Shown: positions 1-7,838 of the stretch, piece by piece
Layout of the letters: every line of letters starts with the position of its first letter
Numbering within the stretch: the stretch's first letter is position 1
NCBI GenBank assembly: GCA_033809355.1
Contig: JAPXLV010000012.1
Span: 1-55,234 of the forward strand
Reading direction: 5' to 3'
Length of the DNA: 55,234 bases
Origin: T3Sed10-213 sp012519365
Lineage (GTDB): Bacteria; Planctomycetota; Phycisphaerae; Sedimentisphaerales; Anaerohalosphaeraceae
Notes under the pieces: generated by a model
Databases searched by the model: none
The model's input: the letters and a program-made list of their open reading frames with translations, nothing else
What the model was told of the DNA's origin: nothing
Position numbers and translations under genes: made by a program

Positions 1-74
1 ACTTGGCAGACACCGTCGAAGAGAGTCTTCATGTCCAGTCGGGGCAACAGCATTTGCTTCGTTCGTTTTTTCAC
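1..74 (-). CDS. possible 5' end of a further minus-strand gene (partial)
   Basis: A minus-strand reading frame is open from a GTG at 74 (or an in-frame ATG at 53) to the window edge. It encodes about 24 residues starting VKKRTKQMLLPRL. It lies 70 bp beyond the hemD stop in the same direction, so it could be the next gene of the hem operon. No clear ribosome binding site is visible and the peptide is too short to assign to a family, so it may not be real. Confidence 0.2.
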   Translation of the reverse strand, partial: MKKRTKQMLLPRLDMKTLFDGVCQ

Positions 75-143
75 TGTGCAAAGCTAAAAATATGAGTCGT
101 TCGTTTAATTATTCAAAAGTCAATAGTAGTCAGGATTTAAGAT

Positions 144-1670
144 TTAGGATTTTGAACTATCCTCCATTGCTTTGACCATCCCTTCAATAGTATGCACACG
201 CGCCTCGACGGTCGGGGCAAGACCGATGCTATTCAGGTAAACCGACGTGGCCGGCCCAATGGAGGCGATCTTGACGCCGCTGCGTTTGATCGTCTCCAGT
301 GAAATCACTTCCAGAAAGGCTCTCACCGTGGAACTGCTGGTAAAGGTGATCCAGTCCATGCGATCAGCGGCCAGATCCTGTGCAATCGTTTCGACCTGCC
401 GCGGATCGGGCTGTTTGACACGCACCGTATAAACCGCTGTATCGGTAATCTGCGCACCGTGTCGGGTCAGGTGCTCAGGAAAATCCTTCGGTGCGATGGC
501 AGACCGCAGCAGCAGAATTTTTCTTCCGGCCAGGGCTTCCAGTTTCGCCAATTCCTCGGCCATAACATACGAGGTAAACGCCGAGGGAACAAAATCGGCT
601 GTAATACCGTACAATCGCAAACGTTTGGCGGTTTGTTCTCCGATACATGCCACGCGCGCCGGCCCAAACGCCCGAGCGTCTCGCCCTATAGCCGCCAGCC
701 CTTCGAAGGCCGCAGAGACGCCGTTGGCACTGGTAAAAATCACCCAATCAAACGACCCCACCTCGGCCAGCGTTTGCCGCACGGCGGGCGTATCGGCCAG
801 GTTTACCACCTCAATGCCGTCAAAGGCAAGCGGCTCGGCGCCAACCGCCCTCAACAGGCACGCCAATTTGCGATTGCCCTCCCTGTCGCGCGTCATCAGT
901 ACCCGCTTGCCGAACAGCGGCTGTGTCATAAACCAATCGGCCGCCGGGTCGCTTTGGGCGACAGGTCCGATGATCACAATCGACGGTGCCCCTACCTGCG
1001 CCGCCTGACATCGCTCGGCAATATCCGCCAGCGACCCTTCGACCCGACGCTGCTGCGGCAGCGTGGCCTGATAAACAACAGCAACGGGCGTTTGCGGATC
1101 TTTGCCCCGCTCAATCAACCGGCGGGCAATCTGCCTAAGCGCGCCCATCGCCATATAAAATACCAATGTGCCGCAAAACGCCGCCAATGCAGCCCAATCC
1201 AGTTCGCTGTCGGTTTTGCCCTCAGCCTCACGGCCGGTAACAAAAGCCACCGCCGAGGCCCTGTCACGATCAGTCAAAAAAATACCCGCATAACCGGCCG
1301 CCGCCTGGCCCGACGTTACGCCCGGAACAATCTCAAACCGCACCCCCGCTGCCGCACATGCCCGCACTTCTTCTGCAGCTCGACCAAACAAACACGGATC
1401 GCCGCCCTTGAGCCGAACGACGCACTTGCCTTCTTTGGCCTTCTCAACCAACAGGGCGTTGATTGCGGGCTGCTTGATCGGATGGTCGCCGGTACGTTTC
1501 TGGACGTTGATCACCTCGGCCTCCGGCCGGACATGCTCCAGCAGCGCCGCGTTGGCCAGCCCATCATAAATCACGCAGTCTGCCCGCCCGAGCAGGTCCA
1601 GCCCTTTAACCGTAATCAAGCCGGTATCTCCCGGCCCTGCACCGACCAGATAAACCCTGCCTGTTGTCAT
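144..1670 (-). CDS. cobA-hemD: uroporphyrinogen-III C-methyltransferase / uroporphyrinogen-III synthase fusion
   Basis: This 508-residue bifunctional tetrapyrrole enzyme has two parts. Residues about 1-245 are a SAM-dependent uroporphyrinogen-III methyltransferase (SUMT): an N-terminal VYLVGAGPGD loop, GGDPCLFGRAAEE, and VVYQATLPQQRRVEG. Residues about 255-505 are a HemD-type uroporphyrinogen-III synthase, with VLMTRDREGN at its start and ITFTSSSTVRAF near its end. HemD cyclises hydroxymethylbilane; SUMT methylates the product toward precorrin-2 (siroheme or cobalamin). The ATG overlaps the hemC stop as ATGA, so translation is probably coupled. It is the last recognised gene of nadD-hemA-hemC-cobA/hemD. 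Such SUMT-HemD fusions are known in several phyla. The assignment is firm; which end product the cell makes is not shown here. Confidence 0.95.
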   Translation of the reverse strand: MTTGRVYLVGAGPGDTGLITVKGLDLLGRADCVIYDGLANAALLEHVRPEAEVINVQKRTGDHPIKQPAINALLVEKAKEGKCVVRLKGGDPCLFGRAAEEVRACAAAGVRFEIVPGVTSGQAAAGYAGIFLTDRDRASAVAFVTGREAEGKTDSELDWAALAAFCGTLVFYMAMGALRQIARRLIERGKDPQTPVAVVYQATLPQQRRVEGSLADIAERCQAAQVGAPSIVIIGPVAQSDPAADWFMTQPLFGKRVLMTRDREGNRKLACLLRAVGAEPLAFDGIEVVNLADTPAVRQTLAEVGSFDWVIFTSANGVSAAFEGLAAIGRDARAFGPARVACIGEQTAKRLRLYGITADFVPSAFTSYVMAEELAKLEALAGRKILLLRSAIAPKDFPEHLTRHGAQITDTAVYTVRVKQPDPRQVETIAQDLAADRMDWITFTSSSTVRAFLEVISLETIKRSGVKIASIGPATSVYLNSIGLAPTVEARVHTIEGMVKAMEDSSKS

Positions 1671-2602
1671 TGTCGCTCCTGAAAGGGGTTGATAATCGCC
1701 TCGACGCCGGCGTTTCGCAACTGTTCGACCAATTCAATTGCCAGTGTTTGGGCCTGATTTTGAGGGCCGCGGACATGCCGTCGCACACAAGGTGTACCCT
1801 CCAGTGCTGCGGCAAAGGCCGTTATCTCAATCGCCTCACCAACCAGTTGCGCATACACACCCACCGGAGCGTGACAGCCCGGATGCAACGCCGCCAGCAC
1901 CGCCCTTTCGGCTTGAACGGCAATCGCCGTCGGCGGGTCATGCAAACACGCAGCAAGACGGCGCATTTGTGCATCATCTGAGCGCGTCTGAATGGCCAAA
2001 GCCCCCTGGGCCGGGGCAGGAAGAAACACCGTCGGATCAAAACAAAACGCCATCCGCTCGGCCAATCCAAGCCGCTCCAGTCCCGCCCGCGCGACAATCA
2101 CAGCCTCCAAGGCGCCGCTGTCAACCGCCTCCAAACGGGTCTGCACATTGCCCCGTAAAGGCCGGACCTCCACATCCGGCCGTAACGCCTTTATCTGGGC
2201 TATCCGACGCGGGCTGCTTGTTCCTATCCGCGCCCCTGCGGCCAACTCTTCCAGGCAATGAACCCCCTCCACCGCCGCTGCCGCATCCTGCGGATACCGC
2301 CGTTCAAAAATCGCCGCTATCGTCAAACGCGGATCGGTCCGCGTGGGCATATCCTTAAAACTGTGCACCGCCGCATCCGCACGCCCTTCCAACAGCGTCG
2401 CCTCTACCTGCGTGGTAAAAAAACCATAGCCTTCCAGCTTCCACAACGGCGAGTGCCGTTGCTGGTCGCCGCGAGTCTGGACGCTAAGCACCTCTATCTC
2501 GATTTCCGGATGGGCCGCGACGAGCCGTTCAGCCACAAGCCGGCTCTGAGCCAGCGCCAGCGCCGACCCACGAGTCGCGATGCGCACCACGCGACGGCTC
2601 AT
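1667..2602 (-). CDS. hemC: porphobilinogen deaminase (hydroxymethylbilane synthase)
   Basis: HemC joins four porphobilinogen units into hydroxymethylbilane in the cytoplasm. The 311-residue length is normal. Visible hallmarks are the N-terminal RIATRGSALALAQ, the catalytic aspartate in HSFKDMPT (D84), the cofactor-contacting GTSSPRR (about 127-133) and PLRGNVQTRL (148-157). The dipyrromethane-carrying cysteine is in HPGCHAPVG (C243). The start ATG overlaps the hemA stop (ATGA) and the stop overlaps the next start in the same way, indicating a tightly coupled operon that hands the product directly to HemD. Confidence 0.97.
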   Translation of the reverse strand: MSRRVVRIATRGSALALAQSRLVAERLVAAHPEIEIEVLSVQTRGDQQRHSPLWKLEGYGFFTTQVEATLLEGRADAAVHSFKDMPTRTDPRLTIAAIFERRYPQDAAAAVEGVHCLEELAAGARIGTSSPRRIAQIKALRPDVEVRPLRGNVQTRLEAVDSGALEAVIVARAGLERLGLAERMAFCFDPTVFLPAPAQGALAIQTRSDDAQMRRLAACLHDPPTAIAVQAERAVLAALHPGCHAPVGVYAQLVGEAIEITAFAAALEGTPCVRRHVRGPQNQAQTLAIELVEQLRNAGVEAIINPFQERQ

Positions 2603-3885
2603 GGTTGCCCCTTTCGCTTGGTCTCCAGCAACATCTTGCGAATCAATTCGGCGGCCTGAAGCTGATCCCAGACCATCTCATCCTGTGCCGACTGTTTGAG
2701 GTAGTGAATCGGCCCATGCAGTACTTTTTTGACCAGCGAAACGGCAAACCGCTCCAGCACCTGACGCTGGGCCGGGTCAAACTGTCCAGCGTAACGCTGG
2801 ACTTCCGACTCAGCCAGAGCTCGATAGGTATGCACCAGTTCGCTGATGACATCCTTGATATTCAAACTCTCCAGCCACTGACTATACCGCTCCACATGAT
2901 CGGCTATGATGCGTTCGGCCTCGGGAATATATTCGCTGCGCCGCTGAAGATTGGTTTTGACCTGCCGGTCAAGGTCTTCTATATTATACAGCTTGACCTG
3001 GGCAACTTGCGCCAATTCCGGCTCAACATCCCGCGGCACGGCAATATCGATAATCACCACCGGTCGGGACCGCTGCCCAAACAGATAGGCATAATCAGAC
3101 GCTGTCAAGAGGGGCTTTTCCGACGCGGTGGAACAAACAATCAAATCTGCCCGACCGGCCAGTTCCGCCAGTGCGTCAAGGGTATGGGCACGCCCCGTTT
3201 GCAGCCGAGCGCACAATGCTGTGGCTCTCTCAAGTGTGCGGCTAAGGACATCAAGTTGACCGATGCTGCGTTTGAGCAAATGGGTTGCGGCCAATGCCGC
3301 ATTCTCGCCGGCTCCGACCAGCACCACCGACGCACCGGCCAGATCGACCTGCTCGGCGGCCAACTCCACCGCCGCAGCGCTGATCGAAACCGCACCGGCG
3401 TTGATATCCGTGTGGGTACGAACACTCTTGGCCGCACGAAATGTGCCATGCAGCAGCCGATGCAGAAAGAATCGACTCGTGCCTTCCTCAATCGAGGCCG
3501 AGTAGGCATCTTTTACCTGCCGGAGGATCTGGTTTTCACCGAGCATCTGGGAATCCAGCCCCGCGGCCACCCGAAACAGATGCTCAACAGCGGCAATACC
3601 TTCATAAATGTAATGATGCTGCCGCCAAACCTCCAGACCCTTGGGGTTCAGTTCGGCGATTAACCGGCGGACAAAGCCTTTGGTGTCCACCCCCGCCTCG
3701 GCATACAGATACAACTCCGTCCGATTGCAGGTACACAGGGCCAATCCCTCGTGAATGTGCGGTTGGCGGCTTATGGCGCGCAAAACCTGACGCTGCTGAG
3801 AGGCCGTAAATACCACCGGCTCACGCTCACTCAGCGACGTTTCATGAAAACTGATTCCATAGCACACCAATCGCATTTGGGACAT
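2599..3885 (-). CDS. hemA: glutamyl-tRNA reductase
   Basis: HemA reduces glutamyl-tRNA to glutamate-1-semialdehyde with NADPH, the first step of the C5 route to heme. The frame is open to 3963, but the family starts just before the first beta strand. I choose the ATG at 3885 (MSQMRLVCYG; the adjacent ATG at 3888 is equally possible), preceded by a purine-rich AAAGGGGG stretch near 3897-3905. That gives 428 residues, a normal length. The catalytic cysteine is in CTCNRTELY (C53), followed by the Rossmann segment VVLVGAGENAALAA and the C-terminal dimerisation helix region. The next gene, hemC, overlaps by an ATGA. Confidence 0.95.
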   Translation of the reverse strand: MSQMRLVCYGISFHETSLSEREPVVFTASQQRQVLRAISRQPHIHEGLALCTCNRTELYLYAEAGVDTKGFVRRLIAELNPKGLEVWRQHHYIYEGIAAVEHLFRVAAGLDSQMLGENQILRQVKDAYSASIEEGTSRFFLHRLLHGTFRAAKSVRTHTDINAGAVSISAAAVELAAEQVDLAGASVVLVGAGENAALAATHLLKRSIGQLDVLSRTLERATALCARLQTGRAHTLDALAELAGRADLIVCSTASEKPLLTASDYAYLFGQRSRPVVIIDIAVPRDVEPELAQVAQVKLYNIEDLDRQVKTNLQRRSEYIPEAERIIADHVERYSQWLESLNIKDVISELVHTYRALAESEVQRYAGQFDPAQRQVLERFAVSLVKKVLHGPIHYLKQSAQDEMVWDQLQAAELIRKMLLETKRKGQP

Positions 3886-4014
3886 CATAGCGACTGCCCC
3901 CCCCTTTGGCAAGCCCTGAACGTTGAATCGAGAGCGTGATTTAGGACTCAAGCCCTCATCCACCGGCCGCAGCCGTCGGCCAGCCGAGCAAACAGACCTA
4001 CCGCCGCAGCCGAG

Positions 4015-4647
4015 CTATTGTTTCAGACCGTACAGCCCCTTTTGACGGATATACTTCAAAACCGGCTCGGGTACAAGACCCTGAACTGGCTGTCCGGCAG
4101 CCAGTCGGGCGCGAATAGCGGTGCTGCTGATATCCACCAACGGTGTCGGAAGAATATTTTTTCCCAATTGGGCCACGCGATCGGCACCAAGTGCCGGTAC
4201 CAGACGACGTAAATCCGGGCGGGGCATTCGGCCGCGATGCATAATACAGACGCGGCACTGCTCCAGAATTTCTTCAATGCGATGCCACCGCTCAAGACTC
4301 TGCACCGCGTCAGCCCCCACAAGCCAGTACAACTCCGCCTCCGGCCCAAATCGTTCGCGAAAATGCAGAATCGTATCCAGCGTGTAACTGGGCTCCGGAC
4401 GACGTAATTCGCAATCGCTCACTGCAAAGCCTTCACGGTCTTTTATCGCCAGACGAATCATCGCCAACCGGTCCTGACCGGAAGCCGCCGGTGGCTGAGT
4501 TTTGTGCGGACTGCGGCGTACCGGAATAAAAAACAGACGATCCGCCCTGAGCCGTTCGAAGGCATCCGCCGCCACCGCCAGATGGCCGTTGTGAATCGGA
4601 TCAAACGTCCCGCCGAAAAGAATAATTTTTTGTTTCAAATTGTTCAT
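4015..4647 (-). CDS. nadD: nicotinate-nucleotide adenylyltransferase
   Basis: NadD adenylylates nicotinate mononucleotide to deamido-NAD in NAD synthesis. The 210-residue protein has the nucleotidyltransferase signature GGTFDPIHNGHL at residues 12-23 and the second ATP-binding motif DISSTAIRARL near 172-182, with LYWLVGADAVQ between them. It is the first gene of the leftward nadD-hemA-hemC-hemD cluster, about 130 bp ahead of hemA. Co-occurrence with hem genes may simply be operon economy. Confidence 0.94.
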   Translation of the reverse strand: MNNLKQKIILFGGTFDPIHNGHLAVAADAFERLRADRLFFIPVRRSPHKTQPPAASGQDRLAMIRLAIKDREGFAVSDCELRRPEPSYTLDTILHFRERFGPEAELYWLVGADAVQSLERWHRIEEILEQCRVCIMHRGRMPRPDLRRLVPALGADRVAQLGKNILPTPLVDISSTAIRARLAAGQPVQGLVPEPVLKYIRQKGLYGLKQ

Positions 4648-4668
4648 CGTTTCCTAAGCAACCTGTTG

Positions 4669-4697
4669 AATTGTTACTGAACGATACGAACTGACAA
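4669..4697 (-). promoter_or_regulatory. weak sigma70-like promoter for nadD
   Basis: On the minus strand TTGTCA (4692-4697) is followed after 17 bp by ACAATT (4669-4674), about 20 bp before the nadD start. The -35 is good and the -10 poor, so this is only a candidate. Confidence 0.3.
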
Positions 4698-4938
4698 GAA
4701 TTTTTTTGAAAAAAATGCAAAAAATTTTTCCCTATCCTATCGCCGTTTCCATATCATCTCTGACACAGTCAAACCTGATTAACTGCGCTGTCTATAACCT
4801 AATCCAGCTGCGTGTAAAAAGTAAAGAGTTAAATATTTTTAATTCTTAAGGCCTGTAGAAGGAAATCTCGATTTTTCACTTGCCCCTCCCTTCACTCCGC
4901 AAGCAGCAAGCTTTTCGTCAAACCAACTGGTGCAACAG

Positions 4939-4967
4939 GACAGTCAAAGCGATGTTCAATCGCTGTC
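4939..4967. repeat. nested inverted repeat in a 450-bp gene-free gap
   Basis: Within the gene-free stretch 4648-5101, AGCGAT (4948-4953) and ATCGCT (4959-4964) form a perfect inverted repeat around a 5-base loop, flanked by GACA/TGTC. It could be an operator or a hairpin upstream of the H1-like gene. The rest of the gap is AT-rich and shows no convincing ORF or RNA gene. Confidence 0.25.
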
Positions 4968-5025
4968 AATCTCTTGCGAGCAAAAAATTTATGAAGGTTT
5001 GTTCTGGATTTTGACGATAGTTGTG

Positions 5026-5031
5026 TATAAT
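5026..5031 (+). promoter_or_regulatory. candidate -10 box for the H1-like gene
   Basis: A perfect TATAAT lies 71 bp before the start of the H1-like gene. The nearest TTGACG (5011-5016) is only 9 bp upstream, too close for a standard -35, so only the -10 is suggested. Confidence 0.3.
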
Positions 5032-5101
5032 AAAATGATATAAGGAATGAACCTATAAGAAATGCTCATTTAGAGAATGATTTGAAAGGAGGTGAAAGCG
5101 T

Positions 5102-5251
5102 ATGGCAAAGAAAGCCGCGGCAAAGAAAACGGTAAAGAAAGCAACTGCCAAAAAAACTGCAACCAAAAAAGCAACTAAAAAGGCTGCGACCAAAACAGCA
5201 AAAAAGACAACGACAAAGGTCGCAAAGAAAGCTACCAAGAAGAAAAAATAA
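5102..5251 (+). CDS. histone H1-like Lys/Ala/Thr-rich small basic protein
   Basis: This 49-residue ORF starts at the ATG at 5102 after a near-perfect Shine-Dalgarno (AAAGGAGGTGA, 5085-5095). The product is almost entirely Lys, Ala and Thr in short KKA/KKT repeats (MAKKAAAKKTVKKATAKK...), ending in four lysines, with no acidic or aromatic residues. Such tails resemble the C-terminal domain of eukaryotic H1 and bacterial H1-like proteins (HctA/HctB, AlgP type), which bind DNA and compact the nucleoid; that role is inferred. It forms its own unit, closed by a strong terminator at 5269-5314. The strong ribosome binding site suggests high expression. Confidence 0.85.
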   Translation: MAKKAAAKKTVKKATAKKTATKKATKKAATKTAKKTTTKVAKKATKKKK

Positions 5252-5268
5252 GACGTGTACGCATGCCG

Positions 5269-5314
5269 AAAAAAGGAAGGTTACAACGAACGCCACGGCT
5301 AACCTTCCTTTTTT
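5269..5314. terminator. bidirectional Rho-independent terminator
   Basis: AAAAAAGGAAGGTTA (5269-5283) and its complement TAACCTTCCTTTTTT (5300-5314) form a 15-bp stem with a 16-base loop. The A/T tracts at both ends provide U runs on either strand. It sits between the convergent H1-like gene and the histidine kinase gene and can end both transcripts. Confidence 0.85.
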
Positions 5315-5408
5315 GTGCGCATTGAAGAGAATACCTGCTTGTGCCTCAGCCCCGCAAAAGCCTTTGCAAAAAAACCTAACCTAATATCTTAGCTAAACTT
5401 AGTTTAAG

Positions 5409-7232
5409 TTATTCTCCCGCCGGAAAGACGTCTTTTCGGTCTTTGCAAAGAGAGACGCCAGGCGAAATGCGCAACGTAAAAACACTGCCGCGTCCGGGTT
5501 GACTATGCAGCGACAAAACCCCGCCGAGCAGCTCTGCCAGTTTCCGTGTGATCGTCAGTCCCAACCCCGTGCCGCCGAAACGTCGAGTGGTTGCCCCGTC
5601 GGCCTGGATAAACGCCTCAAAAATCGCCGCCTGACGCTCTTTCGGAATACCGACGCCGGTATCCTCCACATCAAAACGTATCCATGAATGCCGGTTGTCT
5701 TCTTCGAGGGACACATTGATATAAACATGGCCGGCTTCAGTAAATTTGACGGCGTTTCCGGCCAGGTTCACCAGACACTGCTTCAGTCGCACCGGATCGG
5801 TACGGATAGTCTCGGGCAAATCACGGCTCAAGAAAACGTCAAATGCTAATCCTTTTTGCTCGGCCATTGGCCGGATCATCGCCTCAATCCGTTTGAGCAG
5901 ATTCCCTACGCAGCATTCAACATATTCAATATCCATCCGACCGGCTTCGATTTTCGTGAAATCCAGGATGTCATTAAGCAGCGCCAACAGCGTTCGTCCG
6001 CTGTCCCGAATGGTCAGGACATAATCAAGTTGTTCCGGGGTAAGGTCTTCTTCGGCCAGTACGTCCGCAAAGCCGATAATAGAGTTCATCGGCGTTCTGA
6101 TTTCATGGCTCATATTGGCCAAAAACTCACTTTTGGCCTGATCCGCCAAACGTGCCTGCTCAGCCATTTTATCGGCGCGTTCTTTCTCAGCGGTCAGTTC
6201 CGCCGTTCGCTGCCGGACGAGCTGCTCGGTCCTTTTGCGATAGCCAACCAAGCCCATCACATACAACAGCAACAATGCCGTCCCTGCCGTCACAACGCCG
6301 GGCAGCAGCCTTGCCAGACTGCCGTGATACCGTACGTAAGGCGTTGTCAGCGGCTCGGCCCGCAGTTGCCACTGGCTTTGTCCACACTTAACCTGACGAC
6401 GTATCGCCATTTTGCCGGCCGTTAAACGCTTTGCCTGGCCATCTACAGCGTCAAAAGACATCCCTTCCTCACCTATCAAACGAATCGCGATAGAATCCGC
6501 CTCGCATTTAATCACACGACCCAACCCCGACGATACATCGTACACGCCCGCAACAAACCCTTGAAGACTGTCAATACGATCTTGCAGACTCTCCAGCGAT
6601 GTGCCGTCGGGATTATAGACCGGCGCCACCAGCACCAAACACGGCTGGTCTGCGTCTGCAAATACGGCCTTGTCGATCAATGAAACAATGCCGTTTTTTC
6701 GAACCGCCGACTCGAAAGCCTGGCAAAACGATTTGTCTACGGACAAATCAAACCCGACAAATGAGGTGTTTTCCTGAAACGGCCCTTGATAATAAAGAGG
6801 AAGATAGCACGACCGGCCTATCGAACCGATATAATCCCCCGCCAAAGCGGCACGCCGGATACGAAATGAGGGAAAGTTATGCCGTTCTGCGCGGTGTTCA
6901 AAGACCTCCTTTTCTTCGAAAGACACTCGGGGGATCCAGTACAAAGCGGAAAGCCCTTCCTGAAATTTGGACACCGCCTCGGCAAACCCCTGAAACTCCG
7001 CATCGGTAACCTCGTCGCTGCATTCAAAAAAGATTTTAAGCATATCAACGCCGGTCTCATACCGCTCCAACAATTGGACGGCGTTCACCAGACAGACTGC
7101 CGCGTCCTGCTCAAACCGATGCTTGGCCTCTTCATTCAGAAGACAAGCCGTCAGCCAATATGCAGCGCCGCTGACAATCAGAACCAGACCCATCGTTAAG
7201 CCCGGCAACTGATATCGGATCGTTTTTATCAT
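5409..7232 (-). CDS. membrane sensor histidine kinase with CHASE domain
   Basis: A 607-residue hybrid-type kinase without a receiver. A first membrane helix spans about residues 11-31. A periplasmic CHASE-like sensor (about 45-290, with the characteristic LSALYWIPRV) follows, then a second helix at about 310-330 and a short coiled coil. The dimerisation/phosphoacceptor segment is EFLANMSHEIRTPMNS, with H376 as phosphorylation site. The ATPase domain has the N box (VNLAGNAVKFTEAG), G1 (DTGVGIPKE) and G2 (GGTGLGLTITRKL). CHASE domains sense small extracellular ligands in other bacteria and plants; the ligand here is unknown. No response regulator is adjacent, so it is an orphan kinase. Confidence 0.93.
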   Translation of the reverse strand: MIKTIRYQLPGLTMGLVLIVSGAAYWLTACLLNEEAKHRFEQDAAVCLVNAVQLLERYETGVDMLKIFFECSDEVTDAEFQGFAEAVSKFQEGLSALYWIPRVSFEEKEVFEHRAERHNFPSFRIRRAALAGDYIGSIGRSCYLPLYYQGPFQENTSFVGFDLSVDKSFCQAFESAVRKNGIVSLIDKAVFADADQPCLVLVAPVYNPDGTSLESLQDRIDSLQGFVAGVYDVSSGLGRVIKCEADSIAIRLIGEEGMSFDAVDGQAKRLTAGKMAIRRQVKCGQSQWQLRAEPLTTPYVRYHGSLARLLPGVVTAGTALLLLYVMGLVGYRKRTEQLVRQRTAELTAEKERADKMAEQARLADQAKSEFLANMSHEIRTPMNSIIGFADVLAEEDLTPEQLDYVLTIRDSGRTLLALLNDILDFTKIEAGRMDIEYVECCVGNLLKRIEAMIRPMAEQKGLAFDVFLSRDLPETIRTDPVRLKQCLVNLAGNAVKFTEAGHVYINVSLEEDNRHSWIRFDVEDTGVGIPKERQAAIFEAFIQADGATTRRFGGTGLGLTITRKLAELLGGVLSLHSQPGRGSVFTLRISPGVSLCKDRKDVFPAGE

Positions 7233-7688
7233 TTTTATAAAACCATTATCTTCAGGGCAAAACGCTCACACTTTGGATCTATTACGTCTTTATCTCAGCT
7301 TCGTCTTGTGCTGATTTCGACCAAATAAAAGGCCGCGTTAACCCGAAAATATTTCTATTTTATATACATACCGGATACTTTTCTACTTTTTTAATGAATC
7401 GCACTTCACTCGATTCTCATCGTTCAGACAACTCAAAAGAGACCCATTGCGTCGCCTTATTCCCAATAAGTCTGAAATCAAAAAAACCAACCCCGTTCGA
7501 AATTAAAACGGTGCAGTAATAATGATCATATTTTATATGGCAACAAATAGCGGGCAATCTTTATATTTAGATATTTTTGGTATATTAAGATGTTATTTCC
7601 AAAGTGTTTTGAGAAAGCCGTTGAATTGCCTCATCCCCGAATCCCTGTTAAGCCCGTCAGCCCGTACAGGGGTAGCCTTAAAACCTTT

Positions 7689-7711
7689 TGCAAATTCAAA
7701 AAAAATTTGCA
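7689..7711. repeat. perfect inverted repeat overlapping a -35 box
   Basis: TGCAAATT (7689-7696) and AATTTGCA (7704-7711) form an 8-bp perfect inverted repeat with a 7-base A-rich centre. Its right arm overlaps the putative -35 at 7707-7712, the position expected for a repressor operator. Operator function is inferred. Confidence 0.35.
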
Positions 7712-7734
7712 TACCCCCCCGCGCGCGTTATAAT
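7707..7734 (+). promoter_or_regulatory. sigma70-like promoter for the HTH-membrane gene
   Basis: TTGCAT (7707-7712), a 16-bp C- and GC-rich spacer, and TATAAT (7729-7734) lie 105 bp before the start at 7839. Otherwise the 600-bp stretch 7233-7838 is AT-rich and holds no convincing gene; a 96-codon ORF at 7522-7812 has no coding character. Confidence 0.6.
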
Positions 7735-7838
7735 GATAGTGCTGGATTGTGTTCAAACACGTCGCGCCTAAACAGCGTATTTATAAATGGTTTCTTAAAA
7801 ATGCTTTATTAACCGGCGACATAAAAACAGGAAAAATT

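Noticed and set aside
459..1682. Plus-strand ORF of 407 codons
   Set aside because: It lies antisense to the certain cobA-hemD gene, has no recognisable domain and very skewed composition; it is a shadow of the high-GC third codon positions.
5011..5031. TTGACG/TATAAT as a full promoter for the H1-like gene
   Set aside because: The spacing is only 9 bp; only the -10 was kept as a weak candidate.
7522..7812. Possible 96-residue protein upstream of the HTH-membrane gene
   Set aside because: It spans the putative promoter and inverted repeat, has no ribosome binding site, and its composition looks non-coding.
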